Shown here: positions 51,613 to 60,200 of the stretch, piece by piece
How the letters are laid out: each line of letters begins with the position of its first letter
Position numbering within the stretch: the first letter of the stretch is position 1
From: Brevibacillus dissolubilis
Lineage (GTDB): Bacteria; Bacillota; Bacilli; Brevibacillales; Brevibacillaceae
NCBI RefSeq assembly: GCF_006170445.1
Contig: NZ_VCNA01000002.1
Coordinates: 434,001 to 498,000, forward strand
Length of the DNA: 64,000 bases
Direction of reading: 5' to 3'
Notes under the pieces: model-generated
Seen by the model: the letters and a program-made list of their open reading frames with translations, nothing else
The model's database searches: none
What the model was told of the DNA's origin: nothing
Made by a program: the position numbers and the translations under genes

Positions 51613-52821
51613 TTACTTGAGATACTCTTTTAGTTCCAGCTTGGCTACAGCCGTGCGGTGGACTTCATCCGGCCCGTCCGCGAGCCGCAGTGTCCGGGCA
51701 TTGGCCCAATGCGCCGCCAGCGGAAAATCCTCGCTCACACCTGCCGCCCCCAGCGCCTGAATCGCGCGGTCGACAACCGCCAGCGCCATATTGGGTGCGA
51801 CGACCTTAATCATCGCAATCTCTTTTTTCGCCACTTTGTTCCCAACCGTGTCCATCATATAGGCCGCCTTGAGGGTCAAAAGTCTCGCCTGTTCAATCTC
51901 TATGCGGGAATTGGCGATCCATTCTTGAATCACGCCCTGCTGTGCCAATGCTTTGCCGAATGCTGCCCGCTTGACGACGCGCTTGCACATCTCCTCCAAG
52001 GCCCTCTCTGCCACCCCGATCAGCCGCATGCAATGGTGAATCCGCCCCGGCCCAAGCCGTCCCTGCGCGATGGCGAAGCCTTTTCCCTCTTCCCAGATCA
52101 TGTTGGACGCAGGCACCCGCACGTTGTCGAATACGATCTCGGCGTGTCCGTGTGGCGCATGATCATAGCCGAACACCGGAAGCATCCGCTTGATGGTTAC
52201 ACCCGGCGTATCCAGCGGGACGAGGATCATCGACTGCTGCTCGTGCTTGGGTGCGTCTGGATTGGACTTGCCCATCACGATGGCGATCTTGCAGCGCGGA
52301 TCACCTGCACCGGATGACCACCATTTGTGCGCATTGATCACATACTCGTCGCCGTCGCGCTCAATGCTGGCTGAGATGTTGGTCGCGTCAGAGGAAGCGA
52401 CATCCGGTTCGGTCATGGAAAAACAGGAGCGGATCTCGCCGTTGAGCAGCGGAGTGAGCCAGCGTTCTTTTTGCTCGGGGGTACCGTAGCGTTCCAGCAC
52501 TTCCATGTTGCCGGTGTCGGGAGCGTTGCAGTTGAAGACCTCGGGGGCGATCAGGGAGCGCCCCATGATCTCGCACAACGGTGCGTATTCGAGGTTGGTC
52601 AGCCCGGCTCCGAGTTTGCTGTCGGGGAGGAACAGGTTCCAAAGTCCGGCGGCTTTTGCCTTGGATTTGAGTTCTTCCATGATTGGGGGGATGATCCAGC
52701 GGGAGTCTGCGGCGTTGAGTTGTTGCTCGTACAGATGTTCATTGGGGTAGATGTGTGCTTCCATGAATGCGGTGAGTTGGGATTGCAGGGATTTGACCTT
52801 GTCGGAGTAGTCGAAATGCAT
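51613..52821 (-). CDS. Acyl-CoA dehydrogenase (ACAD10/11-like), first gene of the operon
   Basis: A 402-residue flavoenzyme. Marks include [18 protein letters not shown] (~137-154), a FAD-site [18 protein letters not shown] (~172-189), [37 protein letters not shown] (~290-325) and the C terminus with [16 protein letters not shown], where the position after GP is typical of ACAD10/11-like and VLCAD-like enzymes. Together with the APH-like kinase it suggests use of hydroxylated or unusual fatty acids. Promoter, cre-like site and operator lie just upstream. Confidence 0.92.
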   Translation of the reverse strand: MHFDYSDKVKSLQSQLTAFMEAHIYPNEHLYEQQLNAADSRWIIPPIMEELKSKAKAAGLWNLFLPDSKLGAGLTNLEYAPLCEIMGRSLIAPEVFNCNAPDTGNMEVLERYGTPEQKERWLTPLLNGEIRSCFSMTEPDVASSDATNISASIERDGDEYVINAHKWWSSGAGDPRCKIAIVMGKSNPDAPKHEQQSMILVPLDTPGVTIKRMLPVFGYDHAPHGHAEIVFDNVRVPASNMIWEEGKGFAIAQGRLGPGRIHHCMRLIGVAERALEEMCKRVVKRAAFGKALAQQGVIQEWIANSRIEIEQARLLTLKAAYMMDTVGNKVAKKEIAMIKVVAPNMALAVVDRAIQALGAAGVSEDFPLAAHWANARTLRLADGPDEVHRTAVAKLELKEYLK

Positions 52822-52900
52822 GGGGAGCCTCCTTTTTTAGAGGTTAGTAGGTTGGGAGAGTGTCAGTTGGATGTGGGGGTTGTACTTGCTGCGGTGGTTA

Positions 52901-52920
52901 CTAACCAGTCGGTATGTTAG
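52901..52920. promoter_or_regulatory. Candidate TetR operator CTAAC-N10-GTTAG
   Basis: An inverted repeat CTAACCAGTCGGTATGTTAG lies just downstream of the proposed -10 box, ~80 bases before the operon start codon. It contains ACCAGTCGGT, similar to other TetR sites. Bound repressor here would block transcription start. Confidence 0.45.
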
Positions 52921-52929
52921 GTACTTTTT

Positions 52930-52958
52930 AATTTATATGAAAATCCATATTTTTACAA
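52930..52958 (-). promoter_or_regulatory. Likely SigA promoter of the acyl-CoA operon
   Basis: On the - strand TTGTAA (52958-52953), then 17 bases and TAAATT (52935-52930); an alternative -10 TATAAA is at 52937-52932 with 15-base spacing. A modest match. Confidence 0.45.
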
Positions 52959-52967
52959 GATAAACTA

Positions 52968-52981
52968 TGTAAGCGCTTTAT
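52968..52981. promoter_or_regulatory. cre-like CcpA site upstream of the acyl-CoA operon
   Basis: TGTAAGCGCTTTAT matches 13 of 14 positions of the cre consensus TGWAARCGYTWWCW. It lies ~10 bases upstream of the -35 box, so carbon control by CcpA/HPr-Ser-P is plausible. It may also affect the divergent repeat-protein gene at 53151. Confidence 0.55.
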
Positions 52982-53150
52982 TTTATAGGGCAGAGCTTGA
53001 AATACGCAGACCTACATTTCAAAAACCAGGGCAAAATTCAACGTTTGTTAATCCATTTTTTAACTAAAAATACTTTATTTACTTATTGGTTGAATAGTGT
53101 TACATTCAGACTTGTTAATAAAAAATATTTAATCAGGTGGTGTTCTATTC

Positions 53151-53996
53151 ATGAATAAAAAAGGTATGGTCTCCATCCTATCTCTCCTTGTTATTTCTAC
53201 GTCTCTAGCTGCTCCGATCCAGGCCGCTGAGATCCAAACCGAAACGACTTCTCAGGAAGCATCAAATCTCCAAGAAGATGTATCCAAACAAGAATCCGTC
53301 TCCTCTGACTCTGTTGTAACGACTGATGAAACAACCCCTGCCTATGGAACCAGAAAAACAATCACGTTGCCAGGCTACATTCCAGAAGGTTGGGTGGTCG
53401 TCAGTTCGTTCAATGGGACCCTGACCATTGTCTATACGGGTGGAGCCAGCTATGGTGCCAGTCTGACTATCTTGAATACTTCACCAATCCCAGAAGGCTG
53501 GGTGATCACAGACGGTTATTATGGGAACGGGTTGCGTATCACTTATACCGGTGGCGCCAGTTATGGTGCTAGTCTGACTATCTTAAATACTTCCCCGATC
53601 CCGACAAGTTGGGTTGTGACGGACGGTTACTATGGGGACGGGTTGCGTATCACTTATACCGGTGGCGCCAGTTATGGTGCTAGTCTGACCATCTTGAATA
53701 CTTCCCCGATCCCGACAGGTTGGGTTGTGACAGACGGTTACTATGGGAACGGGTTGCGTATCACTTATACCGGTGGCGCCAGTTATGGTGCTAGTCTGAC
53801 CATCTTGAATACTTCCCCGATCCCGACAGGTTGGGTGATTACTGACGGCTACTATGGGAACGGTCTGCGCATTACTTGTACCCTCGGTGCTACCGTGGGA
53901 AGTACTCTGAACATCTTGACAGCTTCCCCGATCCCGGCAGGTTGGGTTGTGACAAGCTCTCATTATGGTGGCTATACGATTACATATAAGGGCTAG
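53151..53996 (+). CDS. Secreted protein built of 37-residue tandem repeats
   Basis: A 281-residue exported protein. The signal peptide (~1-25) ends in APIQA. A Ser/Thr/Glu/Gln-rich linker (~26-65) follows, then six related units. Each full unit has the pattern IP-x-x-WV-V/I-TDGYYGNGLRITYTGG, then ASYGASLTILNTSP. The first unit is 36 residues and the last is truncated after ITYKG. There is no sortase motif or membrane anchor at the C terminus. Trp/Tyr/Gly-rich short units suggest a beta-structured wall-, sugar- or surface-binding fold. I do not recognise the family. The ribosome site is AGGTGGTG upstream of ATG 53151. Confidence 0.85.
   Translation: MNKKGMVSILSLLVISTSLAAPIQAAEIQTETTSQEASNLQEDVSKQESVSSDSVVTTDETTPAYGTRKTITLPGYIPEGWVVVSSFNGTLTIVYTGGASYGASLTILNTSPIPEGWVITDGYYGNGLRITYTGGASYGASLTILNTSPIPTSWVVTDGYYGDGLRITYTGGASYGASLTILNTSPIPTGWVVTDGYYGNGLRITYTGGASYGASLTILNTSPIPTGWVITDGYYGNGLRITCTLGATVGSTLNILTASPIPAGWVVTSSHYGGYTITYKG
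53379..53990 (+). repeat. Near-identical 111-base tandem repeats
   Basis: Units start near 53379, 53487, 53598, 53709, 53820 and 53931. The three central copies share long exact stretches (for example GTGGCGCCAGTTATGGTGCT at 53551, 53662 and 53773). Such identity at DNA level implies recent duplication or gene conversion, so copy number probably varies between strains. Confidence 0.9.
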
Positions 53997-54034
53997 AAGC
54001 AAGCTAAGGTAGCAACCATACTGTTAAAATGAAT

Positions 54035-54069
54035 GAAAACACCTGCTCTATCAGAGACGGGTGTTTTCA
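54035..54069 (+). terminator. Rho-independent terminator of the repeat-protein gene
   Basis: GAAAACACC-TGCTCTATCAGAGAC-GGGTGTTTTC, with Ts at the end of the 3' arm, 39 bases past the stop. Confidence 0.75.
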
Positions 54070-54223
54070 TTTGCACTTGTGATATAGGGTCGCCTTGTCG
54101 TTTTTCTGAAGCAGTTTCTTCAATTAGTTGCTTCAATCAGATAGAGGGACTTTGTAAATGTAATACTCATTTATCATTCGGAAGATTAATTAGTGCTTGT
54201 TTTGGATATGACTACAAATTCTT

Positions 54224-55471
54224 CTACACCCTCACCACAAACCTCGTCCCTCTCCCCTCCACACTCTCAACCTCCATCACTCCACCCATCCCCTGCACAA
54301 TCCTATTACACACCATCAATCCAAGCCCCGTCCCCCGCTCTTTCGTCGAGTTAAACGGCTGCCCGATCCTCATCCTTACCTCCTCCGGCATCCCAATCCC
54401 GGTATCCTCTACTTCCATCACGACCTCCTGCCCCACCCGCTCGGCGCGGATCGTCAGCACCCCGCCATCGGGCATCGCTTCCACCGCATTTTTACACAGA
54501 TTAATAAACACCTGGGTAAATTTATCCGGGTCACCCGTCACATACAGGCCATCCTCCAGCTCTTCCTGGATCTCCACGCCTTGCATCAGGGCGTAGGAGG
54601 AAACGACGTTGCTGACATAGCGGAGTTGTTCTTTGACATCGAGGGGGATCTGTTTTTCATCTTGGGGTTTGGCAAAAGAAAGGTAGTCGTTGATAATCAC
54701 TTGGGCACGATCGAGCTCTTGCAGGATCAGGTCGTGGAAGGCTTCTTTCTTTTCGTCGGGGAGCTTGGTCTGGCTTAAGAGCTGGACGAAGCCGCGGACG
54801 ACGGTCAGTGGGTTGCGTACTTCGTGGGCCACAGAGGCGGCGAGATGGCTGAGGACTTGGAGCTTTTCGGATTGTTGGATGTGGCGGCGCAGGCGGTATC
54901 GTTCGACGGTGCTCTCCAGCAGGTAGACTACTAAGAGCAGGATCAGGATATTGATTACCATGAATTGCAGCAAAAAGGCAAAGTACGTCAGGTCGATCGT
55001 CTCTGTCATACCGTAGACTCCCAGATAGGAACCGATCATCACCAAGAGTCCTGTACAGAGACCGAGCAGAGTGGCGATCAGACTTTTTCTGCTCAGACGG
55101 CTCGTGAGATAATCTTTGCGGCAGGCCAGCGTGAACATCAGGATAACCAGATTGACCACCAGGACGATCCCAAACCCCTGCACGCCTAAAAACAAGCGGT
55201 ACAGGGTGATCACGGCAACCTCGATCACACCTACAAACAGACCTCCGTACAGCGTACCGACGATGAGTGGCACGTAACGAAGATCATAGATAAGTCCGTG
55301 TGAGTGAATCGGAAAACTCATACAGACGAGAATCGAGAGACTGGCTACAGCAGCGATGACGATACGGATTTGCTGGAAAGTAATGACGCGTTCAGGCAGC
55401 ACTCTTTCACATAGATAAAGCGGGACGATCATCATCAGGAATTGGATAAACGGGTCTTTTAACGACTCCAC
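54224..55471 (-). CDS. Membrane sensor histidine kinase of the KinB/5TMR-LYT type
   Basis: A 415-residue kinase with about six hydrophobic helices in the first ~190 residues. These include LRYVPLIVGTLYGGLFVGVIEVAVITLYRL, the 5TMR-LYT pattern also seen in KinB and LytS. A short linker leads to the HisKA motif SVAHEVRNPLTVVRGF (~215) and the ATPase boxes NLCKNAVEAM (~327), DTGIGMPEEVRMRI and GTGLGLMVCNRIVQGMGG (~385). No response regulator is adjacent, as expected for sporulation phosphorelay kinases that phosphorylate Spo0F. That role is inference. ATG 55471 is preceded by GGTGATCACG. Confidence 0.88.
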   Translation of the reverse strand: MESLKDPFIQFLMMIVPLYLCERVLPERVITFQQIRIVIAAVASLSILVCMSFPIHSHGLIYDLRYVPLIVGTLYGGLFVGVIEVAVITLYRLFLGVQGFGIVLVVNLVILMFTLACRKDYLTSRLSRKSLIATLLGLCTGLLVMIGSYLGVYGMTETIDLTYFAFLLQFMVINILILLLVVYLLESTVERYRLRRHIQQSEKLQVLSHLAASVAHEVRNPLTVVRGFVQLLSQTKLPDEKKEAFHDLILQELDRAQVIINDYLSFAKPQDEKQIPLDVKEQLRYVSNVVSSYALMQGVEIQEELEDGLYVTGDPDKFTQVFINLCKNAVEAMPDGGVLTIRAERVGQEVVMEVEDTGIGMPEEVRMRIGQPFNSTKERGTGLGLMVCNRIVQGMGGVMEVESVEGRGTRFVVRV

Positions 55472-55603
55472 GTGATCACCTCTCTACGACAAGCTTTATG
55501 TTAACTGGAGCCGAATACTTCGGGATATTTCTACAGGTTTCTACTATGTTCTACTTGTGTTACTTTTTTCCTGCTACGATAGGTGCTTGGAATGTGTAAA
55601 AAT

Positions 55604-55645
55604 GGAAAAGCCCATGGTTCCTTTGGAGGAGGAAAACCATGGGCT
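55604..55645 (-). terminator. Rho-independent terminator
   Basis: On the - strand AGCCCATGGTT-TTCCTCCTCCAAAGG-AACCATGGGCT is followed by TTTCC, downstream of the small repeat-bearing gene. Confidence 0.75.
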
Positions 55646-55738
55646 GGTGGTCTGGTAGGTCGAGATATGTAGTTGATGTTGAGGGGATGTTTGATCGGTA
55701 TTTGATTGGTGTTGATTGATATAACGTTGCTAGCTTAA

Positions 55739-56086
55739 CTACCAAGCCATACGCTGATCACAAAAAGACTTCGTCGGTACCACCTGCAGTGTGACTTCTT
55801 TTGGTGAAGCTTCCTGCAGTGTGACTTCTTTTGGTGAAGCTTCCTGCGGTGCGTCTTCATTCGGTGTGGCCTCTTTCGGAGTGATGGATTCCGATTCCGT
55901 ACTTGTCTCTACCACTGGGAACGTCTCCTTCTCCGCAGATAACGTTCCTCTTTCTGTTTCTGTTAATAACAATTCCTCCGCCGACACACTCTGCATCTTG
56001 ATTCCCTTCGGATTATCCATCGTCGTCTCGGTCATCATCTCCGGCGTGGCAAAAAACATCAAAAACATCGTCAGAATATATTTCAC
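55739..56086 (-). CDS. Small Glu/Pro/Thr-rich repeat protein
   Basis: A 115-residue protein starting at GTG 56086 after GAGGGAAACCCCCG. A short N-terminal hydrophobic part (YILTMFLMFFATP) may be a signal or anchor. The rest is low-complexity, rich in Glu, Thr, Ser and Pro. It holds two exact tandem copies of EASPKEVTLQ (DNA 30-base repeat at 55789-55848) and related NEDAPQEASPK units. A C-terminal SFCDQRMAW end is not repetitive. Unknown family. Variable repeat number is likely. Confidence 0.6.
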   Translation of the reverse strand: MKYILTMFLMFFATPEMMTETTMDNPKGIKMQSVSAEELLLTETERGTLSAEKETFPVVETSTESESITPKEATPNEDAPQEASPKEVTLQEASPKEVTLQVVPTKSFCDQRMAW

Positions 56087-56192
56087 CGGGGGTTTCCCTC
56101 CTGTATGTACGATATCGTGCGGTTAGGTACGGTTGAGCTGCATGCACAATCGCTTAGACGGAAACCATTCCCATTTTGTTGCAGAACGGACG

Positions 56193-56242
56193 AAAAAACA
56201 GGCAATTGGCCGGATGAATCGGTCACAAGAGCCTGCTTTTTC
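56193..56242 (-). terminator. Probable terminator of the DUF779 gene
   Basis: On the - strand AGCAGGC and GCCTGTT form a stem around a ~27-base loop, followed by TTTTTC. Confidence 0.55.
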
Positions 56243-56287
56243 GCTGTTCATTGTTCCTATACGATCTATCTCTGCTGATTCTTCCCC

Positions 56288-56641
56288 CTACTCACCTTCA
56301 CCAAACACCCGCGAGCGGGTCAGAAACCGGACACCCTCTGGGTTTTCCAGCGAAAACATGCCACCGCGGCCCTGTACGACGTCGATGATGAGTTGAGTAT
56401 GCTTCCAATACTCGTACTGGGAGGCACTCATGTAAAATGGTGCGCCTCCGATCTCACCAAGCTTCACATCGGATTCCCCGATGATCATCTCCCCGTGTGG
56501 ATAGCACATCGGGGAACTGCCGTCACAGCAGCCGCCAGATTGGTGAAACATCAGCGGGCCGTGCTTGGCGGTAAGCTTCGCGATGAGTTGTAGTGCCTCT
56601 TTCGTTGCCAGCACTTTCTCTTTTTTATCTGCCGTTCCCAT
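56288..56641 (-). CDS. DUF779-family protein next to aldehyde dehydrogenase
   Basis: A 117-residue cytosolic protein. It has a conserved Cys/His-rich middle: LMFHQSGGCCDGSSPMCYPHGEM (~31-53), with three cysteines and two histidines that could bind a metal, and the end YEYWKHTQLIIDVVQGRGGMFSLENPEG. DUF779 genes are well known neighbours of aldehyde dehydrogenase genes, but no function has been shown to my knowledge. ATG 56641 follows GGGGGTTTTTC; the longer ATG at 56677 lacks such a site. A hairpin separates it from the dehydrogenase gene. Confidence 0.88.
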   Translation of the reverse strand: MGTADKKEKVLATKEALQLIAKLTAKHGPLMFHQSGGCCDGSSPMCYPHGEMIIGESDVKLGEIGGAPFYMSASQYEYWKHTQLIIDVVQGRGGMFSLENPEGVRFLTRSRVFGEGE

Positions 56642-56692
56642 GAAAAACCCCCTGTTAACCGCCGCCTGACCGTACACAGATCATAGGTGTGC

Positions 56693-56735
56693 AAAATCTG
56701 CCGGGTCAAAAGCAGGTAGCCTTTCCCCGGCAGAA
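56693..56735 (-). terminator. Intercistronic hairpin between aldehyde dehydrogenase and DUF779
   Basis: On the - strand TCTGCCGGG-GAAAGGCTACCTGCTTTTGA-CCCGGCAGA is followed by TTTTGC. It may be a weak terminator or mRNA-processing stem that lowers DUF779 expression. Confidence 0.55.
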
Positions 56736-56767
56736 TCCAGCTTCATACTTCAGATACCGCTCCTCTT

Positions 56768-58288
56768 TTAGAAGAAACCCATTTCCTTCGGGCTGTAGCT
56801 GACGAGCAGGTTTTTGGTCTGCTGGTAGTGGCCAAGCATCATTTTGTGACCTTCGCGGCCGATACCAGACACCTTGTAGCCGCCGAAAGCGGAGTGAGCC
56901 GGGTAGACGTGGTAGCAGTTGGTCCATACACGGCCTGCTTCGATAGCACGACCCATGCGGAACGCAGTGTTCATGTCGCGGGTCCAGACACCGGCACCGA
57001 GACCATAAAGCGTATCGTTGGCGAGTGCGAGTGCTTCCTCTTCATCGCGGAAGGTGGTGACACTCACGACCGGACCGAAGATTTCTTCTTGGAAAATACG
57101 CATCTTGTTATGGCCTTTGTAGACAGTCGGCTGGATGTAGTAGCCATCCTGCAGTTCACCCTCGAAGTGGACGCGGGCGCCACCGGTGAGGCATTCTGCG
57201 CCTTCTTGCTTGGCAATATCAAAATAGGAAAGGATTTTCTCCACCTGCTCAGCAGAGGCTTGTGCGCCAACCATGGTGGTGAGGTCGAGCGGGTTGCCTT
57301 GTTTGATCTGAGCGACGCGGGCGAGTGCTTTTTCCATGAACTGGTCATAGATGGATTCGTGGATCAGCGCGCGGGACGGGCAGGTACACACTTCGCCTTG
57401 GTTGAGGGCGAACAGGACGAAGCCTTCGACCGCTTTGCTGAGGAAATCGTCATTTTTGGCAGCCACGTCTGGGAAGAAGATGTTTGGCGATTTGCCGCCC
57501 AGCTCCAGCGTGACCGGGATGATATTTTGGGAAGCGTATTGCATGATCAGGCGGCCTGTGGTGGTCTCACCGGTGAAGGCGATCTTCGCGATGCGGTCGC
57601 TGGTCGCAAGCGGCTTGCCTGCCTCCAGACCAAAACCGTTGACCACGTTGACCACGCCTGGCGGGAGAAGGTCTTGGATCAGCTCGATTAGCACGAGGAT
57701 GGAGGTAGGTGTCTGCTCGGCTGGCTTGAGCACCACGCAGTTGCCAGTAGCAAGCGCTGGAGCAAGCTTCCAAGTCGCCATCAGGAGCGGGAAGTTCCAC
57801 GGGATGATCTGACCGACTACGCCAAGCGGCTCATTAAAATGGTAAGCGACAGTATGCTCGTCAACCTGCGAGATGGTTCCTTCATCCGTACGCGCACAAC
57901 CGGCAAAATAACGGAAGTGATCAATCGCAAGCGGGATATCAGCAGCCAGCGTCTCGCGGATCGGCTTGCCGTTCTCCCAAGTCTCTGCGACAGCGAGCAG
58001 CTCCAGGTTGGCTTCCATGCGGTCAGCAATCTTATTCAGAAGATTCGCACGTTCTGCCGCAGAAGTGCGACCCCATGCGTCTTTGGCGCGGTGTGCGGCG
58101 TCGAGCGCCAGCTCGATATCTTCCGCCGTACCTCTGGCTACCTCACAGTACGGACGACCAGTGACCGGGGAAACATTTTCGAAGTATTGTCCTTGGATTG
58201 GAGCGACCCATTCACCGCCGATAAAGTTGTTATAGCGCTTTTTAAATTGAACTTTGGAACCAGGTTGGTTTGGTTGAGCGTAGATCAT
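56768..58288 (-). CDS. NAD-dependent aldehyde dehydrogenase (AldB/ExaC-type)
   Basis: A 506-residue ALDH of the acetaldehyde/AldB group. Cofactor and catalytic motifs are [17 protein letters not shown] (~165), [12 protein letters not shown] (~240), [14 protein letters not shown] (Glu ~264) and the catalytic cysteine in [14 protein letters not shown] (~300, where two cysteines are adjacent to Thr). The C-terminal [28 protein letters not shown] is typical. It converts short aldehydes to acids with NAD. A cre-like site lies ~50 bases upstream of the start, suggesting catabolite repression. It is followed by the DUF779 gene. Confidence 0.94.
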   Translation of the reverse strand: MIYAQPNQPGSKVQFKKRYNNFIGGEWVAPIQGQYFENVSPVTGRPYCEVARGTAEDIELALDAAHRAKDAWGRTSAAERANLLNKIADRMEANLELLAVAETWENGKPIRETLAADIPLAIDHFRYFAGCARTDEGTISQVDEHTVAYHFNEPLGVVGQIIPWNFPLLMATWKLAPALATGNCVVLKPAEQTPTSILVLIELIQDLLPPGVVNVVNGFGLEAGKPLATSDRIAKIAFTGETTTGRLIMQYASQNIIPVTLELGGKSPNIFFPDVAAKNDDFLSKAVEGFVLFALNQGEVCTCPSRALIHESIYDQFMEKALARVAQIKQGNPLDLTTMVGAQASAEQVEKILSYFDIAKQEGAECLTGGARVHFEGELQDGYYIQPTVYKGHNKMRIFQEEIFGPVVSVTTFRDEEEALALANDTLYGLGAGVWTRDMNTAFRMGRAIEAGRVWTNCYHVYPAHSAFGGYKVSGIGREGHKMMLGHYQQTKNLLVSYSPKEMGFF

Positions 58289-58340
58289 CTGTCAGCCTCC
58301 CTACAATCTTTTCTATGATTTTCTTCTATGATTGATTGTA

Positions 58341-58354
58341 TGTAAGCGGTTTAA
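58341..58354. promoter_or_regulatory. cre-like site upstream of the aldehyde dehydrogenase gene
   Basis: TGTAAGCGGTTTAA matches the cre consensus TGWAARCGYTWWCA at 12 of 14 positions. The shared TGTAAGCG core with 52968-52981 supports a real site, though the match is weaker. Confidence 0.4.
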
Positions 58355-58375
58355 ACAATAGAATCGACTCAAAGG

Positions 58376-58411
58376 AAAAAGCTACCATTATCTTTCGACA
58401 AAATGGTAGCC
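58376..58411 (-). terminator. Rho-independent terminator of the PPTase gene
   Basis: On the - strand GCTACCATT-TTGTCGAAAGAT-AATGGTAGC is followed by TTTTTCC, just after the stop at 58419. Confidence 0.85.
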
Positions 58412-58418
58412 TGTTAAT

Positions 58419-59159
58419 TTAAACGTTGTTGAAGTTGTTGACGCCATCGAAGGCATCCAGTGCGAGTGAATCCTCAGCCAACTGCTTCGGACTGAGTACA
58501 ACGACCTGCTCGGGAAACTGGTTGTGCATCGCACAGACGCCTAGCTTGTAGGCAGGATCGACATCGTACTGGCGGAAATAACAGTCACGCAGCCGATTCT
58601 CGGTCTCCACCCGGATCGCCCCATCCTCCCGAAACTGAATGGTAAAAGACCCCAGCCCCAGTGAGAGACCCTTGCCGTCTGCCTTGATGTAGCTTTCTTT
58701 TAGCGACCAGTAGTCAAAAAAGCGGGAATGCCGCAACTCTTCCGGCAACGCAAGCAATTCTGCCACTTCCGCCGGTGAAAAAAAGCGCTGTGCGATCGCC
58801 AGCATGTTGCGCTTGTTGGGCTTGATCACCTCGACGTCAATGCCGATTGTCTGACTGTCGATGGCACATACGACCCATTCCCCCGAATGTGAGAGATTAA
58901 AATAAAAATCGTCCGCACCGATCAATGAAGGCTTCTCCTGATCATTGTAGGCGAAGCGAATCTCGTTGTTGGTAAGATTCAGCTTGCGCGCAATGATGGT
59001 CCGGATCAACAGCTCAGCCGCCAGCGAACGCTGTGCGTCCTCATAGCGTCTATAGCGGCCAAGCTTTGCCTGTTTTTCCGGTGGGACGAGTGAGATTAGC
59101 GTTTCGAACAGCTCAGGCTCCCAGTTCTCTGTGAGATGGACGCCGTAGACTTCCATCAT
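58419..59159 (-). CDS. 4'-phosphopantetheinyl transferase, Sfp type
   Basis: A 246-residue enzyme that moves phosphopantetheine from CoA to carrier proteins of peptide or polyketide synthetases. Motifs: FNLSHSGEWVVCAID (~89-103), GIDVEVIKP (Mg site, ~107-115) and WSLKESYIKADGKGLSLGL (~154-172). The length is that of B. subtilis Sfp. Start codons ATG 59159 and 59156 are both possible. It overlaps the SWIM gene by ATGA and is thus the third gene of the SNF2-SWIM-PPTase unit. No synthetase gene is in the window, so the target is unknown. Confidence 0.92.
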   Translation of the reverse strand: MMEVYGVHLTENWEPELFETLISLVPPEKQAKLGRYRRYEDAQRSLAAELLIRTIIARKLNLTNNEIRFAYNDQEKPSLIGADDFYFNLSHSGEWVVCAIDSQTIGIDVEVIKPNKRNMLAIAQRFFSPAEVAELLALPEELRHSRFFDYWSLKESYIKADGKGLSLGLGSFTIQFREDGAIRVETENRLRDCYFRQYDVDPAYKLGVCAMHNQFPEQVVVLSPKQLAEDSLALDAFDGVNNFNNV

Positions 59160-60199
59160 AGCTTCTCCTCCATCTGCTGCTTCGCTTTGCGGCTGACTTC
59201 ACGCAGAAAGGAAGAGAGGAACAGCATCGCTTCCGGCCCCTTTTTCCCCAAAAAGTCGGGCGAGCCCCATGTCAGTGGCAGACTGTCTGGTGCGACCAGC
59301 TCCGGATCGAGATTGACCTGGATGTCTGTAAAGATCGGGTTAGCCCTCCAGTAGGTCCCTTGGTCGACAGAGCGGCGCAGGAAGGAGGCGCCGATTTCGA
59401 TGTCAGGGAGCGGGGTGCGGGTGACTGGAGCGGATGGAGTCGCGCTGGCTGTTGCGTTGGTTTGGACTGGTTCGGTTTGAGCTTGGATGGGCTCGGTTTG
59501 ATCCGTTTGCGCTTGGGCGGTTTCGGTCAAGGCATGAGTTGCTTCGGCGGTCTGAACTTTTGCATCTGCATCCGCATCCCCGTCAGCTTTTGCTTCGGTT
59601 TCGTGCGGGATCGAGTTAGCCAATACCGTCTTACCTGCCGCCTCGGCATTTTCACCCCGGCGACGGACCCCAACGCTCCAGCTCTCCCGAAGCTTCGCCA
59701 TCACTTCATCCTTATGCAGCCCACGCAGGCCAAACATCAGCATCGGATCATCGGTCATCATCTGTCCGACGGTGATCAGCACAGCGATGACATGCTTGCA
59801 CGGTACGGCAAAGTCAGGACAGGTGCAGGCCGTGTGCAGCTCGTGCTTATCGCGGGGAAACAGGGAAACCCCTGCTTCCAGATAACGCTGCTCGATCTCC
59901 TCCGGCAATTCACCTGCGAGCAGCTTGGCAAGGGACAGCGGGGATTGGACAAGCAAGTCAACCGCTTTCGTCCGTTCATCCTGAGTGAAAACGGGCAGTT
60001 GCACCGTCACCTGATACGGCGTATAGCGCGTACCCGTGATGCGGGCATGAATCTCCCCAGGCTGTAGGCTGATCTCGCGTACCGCTCCGTCTTTGGCGTA
60101 GCTTTTACCGCGTTGGGAGCGGGCTTGGGCGTCGAAGGACTCGATCACCGCAAGCCAGCGCTGCGTCCACCAGGGCTTGGTTTGGGCGCTCTTGCTCAT
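59156..60199 (-). CDS. SWIM zinc-finger protein
   Basis: A 347-residue cytosolic protein. The SWIM motif is CTCPDFAVPCKHVIAVL (CxC then CxH, ~125-141), and SWIM zinc fingers are expected to mediate DNA or protein binding. The central part (~205-265) is a low-complexity linker of Ala, Thr, Gln, Asp and Pro with repeats such as TEPIQAQTEPVQT. The C-terminal part resembles the non-catalytic region of SWIM/SNF2 partners. It starts one base after the SNF2 gene stop. SWIM and SNF2 genes are frequent neighbours in Bacilli, so a joint remodeling or helicase complex is likely. Confidence 0.88.
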   Translation of the reverse strand: MSKSAQTKPWWTQRWLAVIESFDAQARSQRGKSYAKDGAVREISLQPGEIHARITGTRYTPYQVTVQLPVFTQDERTKAVDLLVQSPLSLAKLLAGELPEEIEQRYLEAGVSLFPRDKHELHTACTCPDFAVPCKHVIAVLITVGQMMTDDPMLMFGLRGLHKDEVMAKLRESWSVGVRRRGENAEAAGKTVLANSIPHETEAKADGDADADAKVQTAEATHALTETAQAQTDQTEPIQAQTEPVQTNATASATPSAPVTRTPLPDIEIGASFLRRSVDQGTYWRANPIFTDIQVNLDPELVAPDSLPLTWGSPDFLGKKGPEAMLFLSSFLREVSRKAKQQMEEKL

Positions 60200-60200
60200 C

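Noticed and set aside
53379-53990. Regular 111-base repeats considered as a CRISPR-like array
   Set aside because: Repeats are contiguous without unique spacers and stay in one open reading frame, so they are protein-coding tandem repeats.
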